DNA of 64,000 nucleotides from Scleromitrula shiraiana (Eukaryota; Ascomycota; Leotiomycetes; Helotiales; Sclerotiniaceae). The position numbers and the translations under genes were made by a program. The stretch spans positions 868,001 to 932,000 of the forward strand of contig JABELC010000002.1 of assembly GCA_028455995.1 (NCBI GenBank), in the 5' to 3' direction. This document shows positions 45,450-58,076 of the stretch, one piece after another. How positions within the stretch are numbered: position 1 is the stretch's first letter; each line of letters begins with the position of its first letter. The notes beneath the pieces were generated by a model, which saw nothing but the letters and a program-made list of their open reading frames with translations, had not been told where the DNA came from and did no database searches.

Positions 45450-47904
45450 TTAATTAAGAAGACCAGCGGCAAGAGCCTCGAGGTCTTCCAGAGTTTCTGG
45501 CTCATCCGCTGCTTCGATAACACGACTCTTCCTCTTAGCCACCTTCTTTTCATCATCAGAGTCATCCTCAAACCATTTCTTGGGTCTCTTCGCGGGTCTA
45601 GATTGACCCTCATCCGCGTCTTCATCCTCATCCTCGTTGAGTGGTAATGATCCGAGAAGAGCCAAAGGATCTTCATCATCTCCATTAACCAATTCAGGTG
45701 CCTCATCATCATCCTCATCCATTGCTGCTTCTCTTGCTTTCCTCTTCTCCCGTTTTTCTCGTTTCTTATCCTTCGCCAACTGCTTATCGGTAAGATCGGC
45801 CTCACGAACTCTTGCAGCCTCCTCTTCCAAGAATTTAGCCCTTTGCTCTTCGGCTGTACCTCTCTTGCGGAAGGCCTCTTCGTCTTCCAGCTCGTATATT
45901 TGATGAGGATTGCCCTCTTCATCGAATACCAATTTTGTTCCTCTTTCTTTGAGTTTGAGTAACTTTTTCTTGGATTTCAACAATTTCTCTTTTCGTTTCG
46001 AGTCAATTACAAGAGGGTCCTTGCTAATTCCAGGTATAATCTTTCCAGCTGGACCAGGAGCTGCAACACCGTCTTCATCGGAACTTTCGTCCCCATCTTC
46101 GTCACTATCCACAGCCAACACTCTCTTAACCGATAAGAAATCATTATCTTCGTCGGCATCTGCTGTCTCGTCCACGTTCTTGCCGTTACCATCCTCAGCA
46201 ATCATCTTAGAGTAATGGCTCGATAGAACATCCTGGTTACGGCGCTCAAACATTCTGTCGTATTTCGTTCGAACTTCTTCCTTCTTTGGCTTCTTCTCAG
46301 TTTCACTATCATCATCACTAGAATCCAGTGCAGCTCTAGGGGCATTCTTAACATTCTTTGCATCGTTGCCCTTCTGAAATTTAATTTTCGGTGCTCCGGG
46401 AAGACCTAAACTTGAAGCATATCCTTCCAGATCAACGTTATTAATGTTAAATATGTCTTTATCCTTCTGCAAAAATACAGACCGAGTGTAACTGACAAAT
46501 GCTTTTTGACCTAGGTATTTCAGCTCTGGATCCTGGAAACACATGTTCTGTAACTGGTTCTGGATATTTTGTTGTTTATTTGGTCGGATGTTAATCTTCA
46601 ATATAGGCACCTTCTTATGCTCCAACCTCTTTAGCATTCCCTCCTCCTCGGAAGGATCAAGGAATAAAACAGCTCGACCGACTCTTTCATAGCGAGCTGT
46701 GCGGCCAACTCTGTGAATATATGTGTCGGCATCTTCAGGACAATCCAATTGGATAACCCAATCAACCGCTGGAAAGTCAAGACCTCGTGCAACGACATCG
46801 GTCGCAAATATGCATGAGTTTTTGGATGCCGAAAACTTGGATGTTATATCCAATCTCGCCGTTTGTTTTTGTCTACCGTGCAAATGAAGTAATGGAATAC
46901 CTGGTTGTAAGTGTCTAAAACTCTCGTAAACAAAGCGAACTTGCTTTCCGGAAGATAAAAATACTATAATTTTGGCCTTGAGGTTCGCTCTGATGAAGCT
47001 GAAGAGGGTGTTGAGTTTTTCGGGTAGCGGAACGACGCAATAATGTTGCTGTAATGTCGAGGGTGTCGCGGTAGATGCAGCCTCGTGTACCGCAACGTAC
47101 TCAGGCTCCTTTAAGCTTAATCTTGCCAAATCCGATACTTTCTTCGTTTGAGTGGCGCTGAAAAGCATCGTTTGCCTCTGTTTCGGAAGATGATCCAATA
47201 TGGCATCAACGGATGACTGAAATCCCATATCCATAATTCTATCTGCTTCATCGAGAACAAGCATTTGTAAATTATCCACATCGAACGCTGCCGTTTGATC
47301 CATGTGCTGTAGCATTCGCCCAGGTGTGCAAACCAGTATATTCATCCTTCCCAAACGTTCCCGCTCCTCCTGGAGACTTCGACCGCCAATAACTAATCCG
47401 GCAGAGAATGTGTGATACCTTCCAATTTTGCGCAAGACCTCGAAAATCTGAATCGCCAATTCCCGAGTTGGCGATATTATAAGAGCACCCAATCCATCCA
47501 ATTCTGTCCATCTTTGTCTATACAGATTTTCTAGCACTGGTACCAAAAATGCGAGGGTTTTTCCACTTCCAGTCTTGGCCGCGCCTAGAATATCTCGCCC
47601 TTTCAACGCAAGAGGAACGGCTTTCGATTGAATATCAGTAAGGGTCTTAAAGTGAGAAGCTTCCAGTCCAGAGGCAGTCGTTTTTGATAGAGGTAGATCC
47701 GCAAAGTTGGTTATTTCCGATTTTGGATCCTAAAGTCAGTGAGCAAGATATAAATTTATCGAATGCGATACTACTAACAAGTGCCTCAATTGCTTTTTGA
47801 AGTTTTTCATGATCGTCTACTTCTCGTTTTCGTTTCAATGATTTCGAATCATCCTTTCCTTTGCCAGGTTTCTTGGACTTTCGTCCGACAGATGGTGGTA
47901 CCAT
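45450..47904 (-). CDS. DBP4: DEAD-box RNA helicase of 40S ribosome biogenesis
   Basis: Two exons (47904-47779 and 47729-45450) give 801 residues. DBP4 (Hca4, DDX10) acts in the nucleolus in early 18S rRNA processing. Motif I is AAKTGSGKT, Ia PTRELAIQ, II VLDEADRIMD, III SAT and VI HRVGRTAR. The conserved C-terminal extension after the helicase core (PELKYLGQKAFVSYTRSVFLQKDKDIF) identifies the DBP4 subfamily. A long acidic and lysine-rich tail with many DED/KKR clusters follows. The start ATG at 47904 is chosen because the reading frame upstream of it lacks an ATG. Its promoter is shared with DBP10. Confidence 0.93.
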
Positions 47905-48120
47905 GGCTCGTAAAATCAAGTTGATATCAAAATATTTGAGAGTTCAAAAATATTTCGAATAATTTTCCCATAAAATTGCCTATCAAAAAATAAAGTTAAG
48001 AGCTAATGAAGGCGGTGAGGGGATGCACGGACCTAATGGAGAAAAAAAGTTATTGATAAGAAAATTATATATTTCTAGAACTGTGATTCCAGCCCACAGG
48101 TGAAAAATTGTCAATTCAAG
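47905..48120. promoter_or_regulatory. 216-bp bidirectional promoter between DBP4 and DBP10
   Basis: The start codons of two ribosome-biogenesis helicase genes point away from each other with only 216 bp between them. The region is AT-rich with A/T tracts. TGAAAAATTG at 48101-48110 resembles the yeast rRNA-processing element (TGAAAAATTT), but it lies only 11 bp before the DBP10 ATG, so its role is doubtful. Confidence 0.6.
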
Positions 48121-50924
48121 ATGCCTCGTCGCGCGCCTTCGCCAGCACTTTCGGAGAATGAATTCGATATTACCAAATCGCTGTTTAACGACAATGACGA
48201 TGGAGAGGATGAAGATTTCGCAGTTCCTACAAGCAAGGACCTAGGAGCTTTGGATGCCACTGGAATTCTGGACTTGGGACTGGAGAGTGACGAAGATGGT
48301 GATGAAGCTTTTATATCTGCACAGCAGACGGCTGCGAATCGAAAGGCCTCGAATTTGAAGGGCAAGAGTGTAAAAAAGGGGGGTGGATTCCAAGCAATGG
48401 GTATGATCTCTAGAACGAAAATATTCTCAAGGACTATCTAATTCATTATTTAGGATTGAATGCCCATTTGCTCAAGGCAATCAGCAGAAAAGGATTTACT
48501 GTGCCTACTCCAATTCAAAGAAAAACTATCCCTCTCGTTCTCGATAACCAAGATGTTGTTGGTATGGCTAGGACTGGTTCCGGAAAAACTGCTGCTTTCG
48601 TTATTCCAATGATAGAAAAGTTGAAGGCACATAGCGCAAGAGTTGGAGCTAGAGCCTTGATCATGTCACCATCTCGAGAACTTGCACTACAAACTTTGAA
48701 CGTTGTGAAGCAATTTGGCCGAGGTACTGACCTTAAGTGTGTCCTGCTTGTTGGAGGTGATAGTCTCGAAGACCAATTCGGGTTCATGGCTGCTAATCCA
48801 GATATTGTTATTGCCACACCCGGAAGATTTTTACATTTGAAGGTGGAAATGAATTTGGATCTGTCATCTATGAGATATGTGGTCTTTGATGAAGCTGATC
48901 GTCTATTTGAGATGGGTTTCGCAGCTCAACTTGGCGAGATCTTGCACGCATTACCAGTCTCAAGACAGACTCTATTGTTTTCTGCTACATTACCAAAGTC
49001 ATTGGTAGAGTTCGCTAGAGCTGGACTTCAGGAGCCAAGTTTAGTCCGTCTTGATGCTGAAAGCAAGGTTTCTCCCGATCTTCAGAGTGCATTTTTCAGT
49101 GTCAAGGGTGCGGAAAAAGAAGGCGCATTACTTCACGTTCTAAATGATCTCATCAAAATGCCTACAGGCCTACCAGAGAATGCCTTGAAAGCAGCAGACT
49201 TCAACAGCAAAAAAAGAAAGAGAGGCCCCGATGGCCCCGGCCCAAAACAGAAACCGACAGAGCATTCAACGATTATCTTTGCAGCTACAAAGCATCATGT
49301 CGATTACCTTGCTTCCCTTCTTCGTTTATCTGGATATGCAGTATCACATGCCTACGGTTCGCTTGATCAGACTGCACGAAACCTCCAGGTTGAAGACTTC
49401 CGCACAGGGAAAACGAATATTCTAGTGGTTACTGATGTTGCTGCCAGAGGTATTGATATTCCTGTATTAGCAAATGTGATCAATTACGATTTCCCTCCAC
49501 AACCTAAGATTTTCGTTCATCGAGTAGGTCGTACAGCTAGAGCTGGTCAACGAGGTTGGAGTTACAGTTTAGTCAGAGATACTGATGCACCTTATCTTCT
49601 TGACTTACAACTGTTCCTCGGTAGACGGCTACTTCTTGGTCGTGAATGTGGTGATTCACCAAACTATGCTGAAGACGTCATAGTTGGCGCTCTACAGAGA
49701 GACAAGATAGAAAGTACAGCCGAGTTGATTACAAAATTACTCTACGATGATGATGACCTTACGGCCCTTCGTAACGTTTCAGCTAAGGGAGAAAAGCTTT
49801 ATATGAAAACTCGTAACTCGGCTTCCAATGAGAGTGCAAAGAGATCCAAAGAGGTAGTCGCATCGAAAGGATGGAATCAATTACATCCACTTTTTAGTGA
49901 GGAGACTAGTAATGCAGAGCAAGCTCGAATGGACATGCTTGCGAAAATCAGTGGCTTTAGGCCTCAGGAGACTATTTTTGAGATAGGCAGAGCCGCTCAC
50001 GGTGAAGCAGCAGAGATAATGCGACATCGTAGAGAGAAAATTATTCCTAGAAGGCAAAAAGAAGAAGATGAAAAAGAGGCTGCAGCAGCTGCAGCAGAGG
50101 AGGAAGATGAGGAATCTTCGGGTATGGCAGAAGATGATGATGACCTTGAGGTCACCGTCACAGGCGGTGACGATGATATGGCTGAGGCATCAGACGGTGA
50201 GCTTGAAGTGACATTTTCCAAAGCTGCCCAAAAAGGCAAAGGTCGAACACTTTCATGGAAAGATTCAGAGAATTTCATGTCGTACACACCTAAAACCATT
50301 AATACTGCAGAGGAGCGCGGATATGGAGTACATTCTGGCTCGTACAACACAGCATCTCAGAATTCGAATTTCGTTGAAGCGGCCAGGGGCGTAACCATGG
50401 ATCTTACCAATGATGATGGGGCGAAATCTTTTGCCGAGCCTGCTCGGGCAAAGGGAATGAGATGGGATAAAAAGAACAGCAAATATGTCGCCCGAGCGAA
50501 CGACGAGGATGGATCTAAGGGAGCTAAGATGATCCGTGGTGAAAGTGGTCAAAAGATTGCCGCTAGTTTTCAAAGCGGGCGATTCGATAGATGGCGCAAA
50601 GCACACAAGGTTGACCGGCTACCCCGAACTGGTGAAGCGGAGCGTGAGGGCCCTGCGAGTGCTGCTGGGGTGGGACGAGGTTTCGGTACACGCTATAAGC
50701 ATAAGCAAGAACGCGCACCGAAAGAAGCGGATAGATATCGTGATGATTATCATGTGCGGAAGAAGAGGGTTGCGGAAGCGAAAGAGAAGAGAGTTGGGAG
50801 GTTCAGGGATGGAGATGGAAAAGGAGAGATCAAAAGTACGGAGGATATTCGGAAGGATAGAAAATTACAGGAGAGAAGGAAGGCAAAGAATGCCAGACCT
50901 TCAAAGAATGGAAGAAGGGGTTAG
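48121..50924 (+). CDS. DBP10: DEAD-box RNA helicase of 60S ribosome biogenesis
   Basis: Two exons (48121-48400 and 48454-50924) give 916 residues. DBP10 (DDX54) acts in pre-60S maturation. The Q-motif region GLNAHLLKAISRKGFTVPTPIQRKTIP begins across the intron. Motif I is ARTGSGKT, II VFDEADRLFEMGF, III SAT and VI HRVGRTARAG. The C-terminal part contains an Ala/Glu-rich acidic block, then a DBP10-type C-terminal domain (FMSYTPKTINTAEERGYGV, MRWDKKNSKYV) and a strongly basic end (QERRKAKNARPSKNGRRG). Length and tail match the subfamily. Confidence 0.94.
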
Positions 50925-51545
50925 CGTATCTGTACATGTAGAGAATAATATGAAGTGGGTGTCATATCACCCAGTGTTTACAAGATTTCAATAAGCCTTG
51001 TGGAATGCTCCTCAAGCGGCAAATATTGGGCACAATATTCACATCCTCAGTCTTACTGACTCTTACATGAATAGACGTGTACAATCCTGCCGATGCTTTT
51101 AATTTGTACAACAACGGCTCACAGTCTTAATCACACCAACTTCTCCTATTCTGCACTGCGAACAAATATTATAATCACTGGAAGTAACACTTTGCTTACT
51201 TTAAATGCAAAGAAAGGACAAGCCATATACTAACTTTGACGTAAATTCAAGCGGCACTATAACGCCACCTCAACGTACAGTAAGCAAAAAAGCCCTCCAA
51301 AATCCTCAAACGCCACAAAAGACTTGTAAAGTGCTGTAAACCTTCTATCGATAACCGGTAAATGTCGTCAGTGAGAACAAACACAGATTAAATCTACTCC
51401 AAATGAAAACCATTCTATCCTATGTTCCAGAAGCCGCCCTAATCCACAAGTTCACCTCAATCCACTACCTGACTCTTCACTCCCAGTTTCCAGGTTCGAA
51501 TCCCCCAACTCAGACTATTGCTAACTCATACAATGCGAGGGCTTT
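50925..51545. other. convergent 620-bp intergenic region
   Basis: 3' regions of DBP10 and the low-complexity gene. GGTTCGAATCCC near 51492-51506 looks like a tRNA B box, but no tRNA fold surrounds it. Confidence 0.5.
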
Positions 51546-52291
51546 CTACTTGTGACCACCATGTCGTCTTCTCTTCTTCTGTGGCCCCTTTTCTCCTTCC
51601 TCCCCACCTTGAAGGTTCTGCCCCATCTCATCAAGCTCTTCCTCCATCTTATCCTTATACCCCCAATTAGAACTCCCTACTCCAAATTCGTGTCCGCTCT
51701 CGGAGGCACGGCGTTTGCGTGATTCGGAATCGAATGGTGTGTGGGGTGACCATGGATCCTCGGTTAAGGTTTGATAGATTGGTGGGGAGGTGGTGAAGTT
51801 GGCTAGAGCTTGGGAGGTATAGTTTGTGTTAATGGGGGGGGCTTGAGCTGATTGTGATCGATGTTGATGGAATGGTGGATAGTTTGAGTGTGATTGGGGT
51901 GGTGGTGAGGGAACGGTGGGTGGTGGTTGGTAGGTGAGTATTGTAGGAGAATGTGCGTAGGTGGTTGAGTAGTATACTGAGGGAACATCCTGTGCTTGTG
52001 TTGTTGTAGCTCTGTTGGTATAGTTTCGCTCATCGTGATAAGACAAGGATGCCGGTTCAGAGGTCGCTCGGTCATGCTGAGAGCTTCGATGACTAGATCG
52101 TTGTGTTGAACCACTACTGTATATATGATTGATTAGTTTCACCAATGCATACTAACATCGGATCGTACATACCTGCGTCTTGAAGAACCAATCTCCGCTC
52201 TGTTCGAGTATGCATCTGTCAAATTTTGATCCTCCAAAGGAGCCATATCATCCGCACTAGTTACTAAATCCAACCCGCTGCGCAAACGCAT
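51546..52291 (-). CDS. hypothetical Ser/Pro/His-rich protein
   Basis: Two exons (52291-52173 and 52116-51546) give 229 residues. I do not recognise a family. The N-terminal 40 residues are mixed. The middle is rich in Ser, Thr, Tyr, Pro and His (e.g. YQPPPTVPSPPPQSHSNY) and is probably disordered. The C-terminal quarter has an acidic segment (KMEEELDEMGQNLQGGEEGEK) and ends with a basic cluster, KKRRRHGGHK, which could be a nuclear localisation signal; an earlier KRRASES adds to this. The intron has good GTATGT...ACAG ends and keeps frame. A larger gene with more upstream exons cannot be excluded. Confidence 0.55.
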
Positions 52292-53512
52292 CTGCCTGTG
52301 TGTAGATCAACGCTCAGCTAATGTATGTATAGTTCGTGCCAAGTAGGTGATAGGTAAGAAGACTGAGATAGGTAAGCTGCCCGTGTTTATATTGCCGGGT
52401 ACGCTTCACCAATTTCTTGAAGAACCTTTCTCTCGACGTGAATACTACTCAGCATTGCCCAGCCAAGAACGCCCTTACCAACGGCTCGGGACGGGTGCCT
52501 CCATATACGCTTGTGTTCAGCAGGACAGGGCAAGAAAAGAAGCTTAAGGCATATAGGATGCTTGACCCAATGAATGTTAAGTTGGAACTCAGTGATTGAA
52601 AGGAAACTTTCCAACATCATCTCAAAGATGCTTGCTTGGATGCCCAGGTAGCCTTAGTCAATTGATGCGTGATCTATACAGTTTGAATGCTAAACAGATA
52701 GGAGAAAACTATCGCCACCGACAAACGACGTGTGATGCGTTCGTGCTGGCCTTCTGTAGTAATCGACTCACCTACTGCTGACCGACACTATACCACTTGG
52801 CATGTTCGCATGAATACGCCTATAAGCATGATGAGGCTGCTCATCGGTGGCTGGTGCGACTTTGTGAGGTATTTGCTTTATTCTGTTGAAGTTTTGCTGT
52901 GCACACTATTTGGCCCCCAGCCAGGGGTCTAATTCTGCTGAGCTGCAGAGTGAGGCGCATCATTTTCAAAACACCCATCACCAGAACATTAATCCAGATA
53001 TGACATAAACTTTTATGTTCTAGTCATCAAGATAATTGCATTAATTCTATGCAAATTGGGGTCGGAAAATCGTGACAAGATGGAGAAGTGATTTCGCGCC
53101 GCCGACACAGCCCCAATATAAATCCACAAGGAGAAAGCCTTATGCTCTGTCTAAAAAGTGGCATTTTTATTTTCACTACGCACATATCTCACGACCCACC
53201 AATCAATTCTCACAAGAATTGAGAAGTAAATTTGACATGATAGGATGATGGTGTTGTAGGGTGCCAATTCATTCACCCACCACATATTATACATATATTA
53301 TGATCGTTTTATTTCTTTCTAAGTAATTTAGTGTTTTCACTGTTCAATTGAAAAATAGCGGTTGGGTTAGAGCACTTTCGCGTTAGCAGAGGCTACTCAC
53401 AATGAAAGCAACTCGGATCTCCATACTAATCTCGAATCACTTAAGTTTGTTTCACAAGGCAGGTAAATATCTTGTGTATTTCAGCAAATATTATTGCAAG
53501 TACTATGTTATC
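52292..53512. other. 1.2-kb gene-free region
   Basis: Upstream of the low-complexity gene and downstream of SYO1. Small frames (such as 52347-52620 on both strands) show no conserved content. Nothing else is visible. Confidence 0.45.
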
Positions 53513-55554
53513 CTAGTTTTTCTTTTCCGTCCTTTTGTACTTCAAGAATCTCGCTAAATTCAATACTGCTTCGTCAACCCTCGAACGTAACTCAGGAGAT
53601 TTCCTCTTGTCAATAGTCTTTGCCATCTTCTTAAATTTAGGTAAGATTTCCTCTAGATGTTGGTCAAATTTGTTTCCCCAGAAAACAGGTTCATCAAACG
53701 AGTAACTCTTGTCGGCATAAATGTCAAATATCTCGTTCAAAGCTTCAACTGCAATGGCGGCAGGAGTTTCCGGAATGCCGGAGAGGAGAGTTAAGAAGAA
53801 AACACCCACTTCTCGGTTGAGTTCTATGGGCGCAGGATCAAGGGCAAGTCTTCCAAGAACTCCAATGCATTTCACACCCAAGGCTTGAAATGCAGAATCA
53901 TCGAGGGACTCAGCATCTTTTTGGGCTACTTTGGGGTTTGTTGCCGCATCGATGCCTTTGGACGCATGATAAAGAGCCATGAATTTTCGATGCTCTTCTG
54001 CGTGAAGCTTGATGCGTCCCTGAACACTTCGACAAATCGCCCAAGCGATGCTAGTGATTGCGGCCGCCAATTCGATGTCGGCTGTATTGGATGCAAGAAC
54101 AGGGCTTACGACTTCATCCCAAATACGTTGGGCCAAGCTGACCCAAACACTCTGCAGGCTGTTAAGATGGCTTTTCGAGAAGTCTATCGATGAAATAGTC
54201 CATGCAATGTTGTTTAAGGCGGCCAAAGCATGTGTTTGTGTATCGTCGGGTTTAGAATTTTCGGATGGGCTTGCCAATGTTATAACAGCAGGACAAGCGA
54301 CGCGAACTAGGCGGTGAAGTGTGTCTTGATCGTGTGATGTTTCCTCATCGTCTGGCCCGTCTCCTAGTACCATATCCATATCTGCTTCGATGTCTTCCTG
54401 CGTCATCTCCTCGTTATCTCCATCACTGCCCTCGGCTTCGTCCATCTCATCGTCTCCAACGATTATATCATCATCAGCATCATTTCCAAAACCCTCAAAC
54501 TCTTCCCCCTTTCCATTTACAAGTTCTAAAGCTTCTTGTAAACTTGTGGCAATAGATGCAGTGATTTCTAAAGCCATTTGTAGTACTCGGTCGGGACTAG
54601 AATGTGCTACATTTCCATTAACTCCATTTGTACCGTTACTGTTCTTCTGCTGCTGCGCCAATTGCATAGACTCGATTAAGGTCGGGAGAAGGATAGCATC
54701 GGAGGCACCATCTATCTGATTGTTGGGATCAGGCCAAGCAAAGACATTGTGAAGCACTGCACAAGCAGCAACTCCTTGTAATCCACCAGAATCCTTCAAT
54801 CGCATAAGTAGGCTCAGCCAATCTCCTTGCTCTGTGATAAATTCCACAAGCGCCTTATTATCTTCCGTCAAGGCCACCAAGCAGGATAATGTTTCGTTGT
54901 TGATCTCGACTGGTGTGGCATCAAGCGACAGGAGTCCAAACAGAAAGTTGATTATGGTAGAGATCTTGGATATAGCATCGACAATTTCAAAATCGGCTTC
55001 AGATAAATTCGTTAAAATCGTTATGACAGAACTGGTCAAGTTCCAGACTAGCTCCTGTTGAGCTTTTGGGATCTTTGATAACGGCGGATCTTTCGAATCT
55101 ATAGTTTGAATAATCTATGGCACTTAGCATATTTTCGGATCGAATAACACAGGAATAGTCCTACCGATTTGATTGCACCTTCGATTGCAGTCAGAATATC
55201 TTGTCTATATAAGTGAACACAAAAGTCTGCTTCCTCTTCCAAAGTCAAATTCCTCATTATTCCCCATCCCGCAATTCGAGTTTCCATATTTGCATCCGTA
55301 AGAGTTTGTTCGAGTAGGATGCGAACAATCTGTTCTCGAAGAAACAGTTTTCGACATTTTGTATCTTCGACTAGATTTGCAATTGCTGTTGCTGCAAATG
55401 ATCTTTTCCCTTGATCTGCACTTTGCAAGTCCTGGAGTACTGGTAGGATTTTACTTGTGCGAATAGCAGCAAGCTCGGGATCAGAAGGAGGCTTGATTGG
55501 CTTTGCTGTAGGATCAGCACGATTTTTGGTCCTATTCCTAGGTAACTTCCCCAT
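53513..55554 (-). CDS. SYO1: symportin, co-import chaperone of Rpl5 and Rpl11
   Basis: Two exons (55554-55165 and 55114-53513) give 663 residues. SYO1 is an ARM/HEAT-repeat transport adaptor that carries Rpl5 and Rpl11 together into the nucleus for 5S RNP assembly. The basic N-terminus MGKLPRNRTKNRADPTAKP, ARM-like repeats from about residue 35 (KILPVLQDLQSADQGKRSFAATAIANL), a central acidic loop (DDDIIVGDDEMDEAEGSDGDNEE) and C-terminal HEAT-like helices fit the family in order and length. The 50-bp intron is in phase 0. The gene is divergent from the isopentenyl-diphosphate isomerase gene. Confidence 0.88.
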
Positions 55555-55962
55555 GATTTAGTATAGATGAACCAAAAATTTCTTATTGGGAATTGGTATG
55601 TAATTTTCAAATGTTACTCGTACCTACAAAATTATTAACCAGACCAAAACTTTTTTTTCGAGACCCCTCCTTACATAATACTCAATCCCTATCGTCTATT
55701 GGCGGTCTTGTCTCTTAATGGACCCGAGTGTGAGCTTAGGGATAAATACACTAACTTTATTTCACCCCGCCGCTTTGAACCCCAAAAGCACCCTCGAATT
55801 TCTTTGGCGCGATTAATTTTGAGGTATTTTGTTCAATTCTTAATTGAGCACTCGAATCCTTATACAAACAACATATAAAGACATCCATATCCATATTGTT
55901 CACTCAAATCACTCACTCATACTGCCCACATTCATCAGAGTTTTACATATCTGAACTCGTTC
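55555..55962. promoter_or_regulatory. 408-bp divergent promoter region, SYO1 / IDI
   Basis: Two start codons face away from each other. The IDI side has a pyrimidine/CA-rich leader (CACTCA repeats). No regulatory site can be named with confidence. Confidence 0.5.
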
Positions 55963-56844
55963 ATGATGTCTTCCACTACAACTACAATCGCTCAAACGGA
56001 ATCCATTACCGCTGAAAGTATTCTACGACTTTTCCCTGATATTGATACCAGCTCTGCAGAACTCGACGGTCACGATGCAGAACAAATTAGATTGATGGAT
56101 GAGGTTTGTATTGTTCTCGACGAGAATGATAAACCTATTGGAAACTTTAGCAAGAAAATTTGTAAGAACTATATGAGTCCCTGGGTTTAGTTGTACCCCT
56201 TATACTAATAAATTCAGGTCATCTCATGACGAACATCGACAAAGGTCTTCTGCACCGCGCTTTTTCCGTCTTCTTATTCAACTCCAAAAACGAACTACTT
56301 CTTCAACAACGCGCGACCGAGAAAATTACATTCCCTGATATGTGGACCAACACGTGCTGTTCACATCCATTAGGTATACCTGGTGAGGGCGGAGTTGAGC
56401 TGGATGAGGCTGTTATGGGAGTGAAAAGAGCAGCACAGCGAAAGCTCGACCATGAATTGGGCATCAAGGCTGAACAAGTACCCATTGAAAACTTCAGATT
56501 TTTGACCAGGATTCATTATAAGGCACCTAGCGATGGTAAATGGGGAGAGCACGAAAGTATGGAATCGATTTGCTTCTAACATTGCTTCATAATATCTGCT
56601 AACCTCCGCAGTTGACTACATCCTTTTTATCAAAGCCGATGTCGATCTCGAACCAAACTTGAACGAAGTTCGCGATACTTGCTATGTCACCGCTGATGGG
56701 CTAAAGAGCATGTTCAACGACCCAGCCTTGAAATTCACCCCTTGGTTCAAGCTCATCTGCAATTCCCTTTTATTCGAGTGGTGGGAGCACATAGACAGTG
56801 GCCTCGAGAAATATATGAATGAGCAAGAGATCCGAAGGATGTGA
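55963..56844 (+). CDS. isopentenyl-diphosphate delta-isomerase (type I)
   Basis: Three exons (55963-56161, 56218-56556, 56612-56844) give 256 residues. The enzyme interconverts IPP and DMAPP in the mevalonate/sterol pathway. The Nudix-like core is clear: HRAFSVFLFNSKNELLLQQR, TNTCCSHPL with the catalytic Cys, AAQRKLDHELGI, and GEHEIDYILF with the catalytic Glu. WFKLICNSLLFEWW near the end is also typical. Two adjacent ATGs start the frame (55963 and 55966); either could be used. Confidence 0.94.
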
Positions 56845-57470
56845 ACGGGGCCGAGTCGTGGAGAAGGGTTACCAGATATTAATTATTTAAGCACTATCGA
56901 GCGGGGGAAATCTACAATTGGTTTGCAGGCTTGCTGCAAATGCAGAATATCTAATAGAATACCAATCAGTACGACCAATGCGGGCCAATTCCGAAGATCC
57001 ATTCAATTGGATATGATTCTCAACATCATGCAGGAAGATTGCCAGCATTGGGAATGAACTTTGCCTTCATAATTTACTTTCTATTTATCATTGAAATGAC
57101 TAGATTTCCATTTGGTTGTTATCCAGATTCTCCATTATTATTTTCAATCTGTCTCTTATCTCTCTAGTGGAGCAAAACTTTAACGTCAAATTCGAAGTTT
57201 CGCTGTTATTGAAGAGACGACCATTATAATTATCTAACTATAATGGGCAGGTCCAGCCTGTGACTTCCGCGTCCACTAAGTTTGGTCGCATACTGACCCC
57301 TGTCGAATTTGACAAGTACGGTCTTTTTTCAAGTAAATTGGTAACTATTCATGGATTTCGAAATCAATCAACTCCTTGCTTGCATGGACTCACAATGGAA
57401 GTGCGGTCACTTGGAATCGCCTATGTCGCCTATCAGCGGAATCCCCGATGTCAGGAGGAGTATGCAGGGC
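56845..57470. other. 630-bp intergenic region
   Basis: 3' regions of the isomerase gene and of the putative minus-strand gene at 57471-57984. The plus-strand frame at 57260-57484 shows no family resemblance and overlaps the end of that gene. Confidence 0.4.
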
Positions 57471-57984
57471 TTATTTCTGACTAGTCAGGAAGTGGGGTCG
57501 TGCAGGCGCTGGGGGAACGGTACGACGAGCTACATAAACCCTCGACCCAATCGCCTTTCCCTCTAAGTCCTTTCTCTCTTTCCCGATTGCTAAAGTTTGA
57601 AACACATCGCAAGAACCAGATATCCCTAGATTCAAAGGAAGTTTACAATCAATTTCAATCTCCATCCTCTTAGCACATGTTTTTGTGACTACCAAATTCA
57701 CTACATACCAGAAGTTCACTACACGCCAGAATTATCAAAGCATTAAATACACAACAGACTACGAGCGAATCGTGACTTTTCTTCGCAATACCATACACTC
57801 TTACCGTATCAACATCACCTAAGGTTTGATAAACATCCATATTGATGTCGGTTGAATTTCGCCAAAGCCTCAATTGTCTACGTTTTCCATCTCGATACAT
57901 AACAGTGTCGAGAACCCAGCTCTCAAAAGTGCATACAGGAGCTTTAACTAGACCTGCCGAACAACCAGATTCTTGTTTGTCCAC
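57471..57984 (-). CDS. putative orphan protein, structure uncertain
   Basis: Two overlapping minus-strand frames look coding: 57984-57670 (MDKQESGCSAGLVKAPVCTF..., 104 codons) and 57719-57471, which continues with charged, ordered-looking sequence (KRMEIEIDCKLPLNLGISG). A 34-bp excision (GTGTAT...GTGTAG) would join them in frame to about 157 residues, but that is very short for a fungal intron. I recognise no domain. The gene is divergent from the GNAT gene, with start codons 92 bp apart. It could also be two unrelated chance frames. Confidence 0.35.
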
Positions 57985-58076
57985 ATTTATGACCTACCAT
58001 CCGAGTTCACCTTGTTAACATAGCCAATAGAATTACCCTCTTGAATTTAAAGACTTTATAAGAAAAAACCGTAATC

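Noticed and set aside
48101..48110. rRNA-processing element (RRPE-like TGAAAAATTG) controlling DBP10
   Set aside because: It is a near match but only 11 bp before the start codon, so likely within the leader; not claimed as a functional site.
51440..51530. tRNA gene suggested by GGTTCGAATCCC (B box)
   Set aside because: No A box lies at the right distance, the T-stem and acceptor stem do not pair, and no cloverleaf can be drawn.
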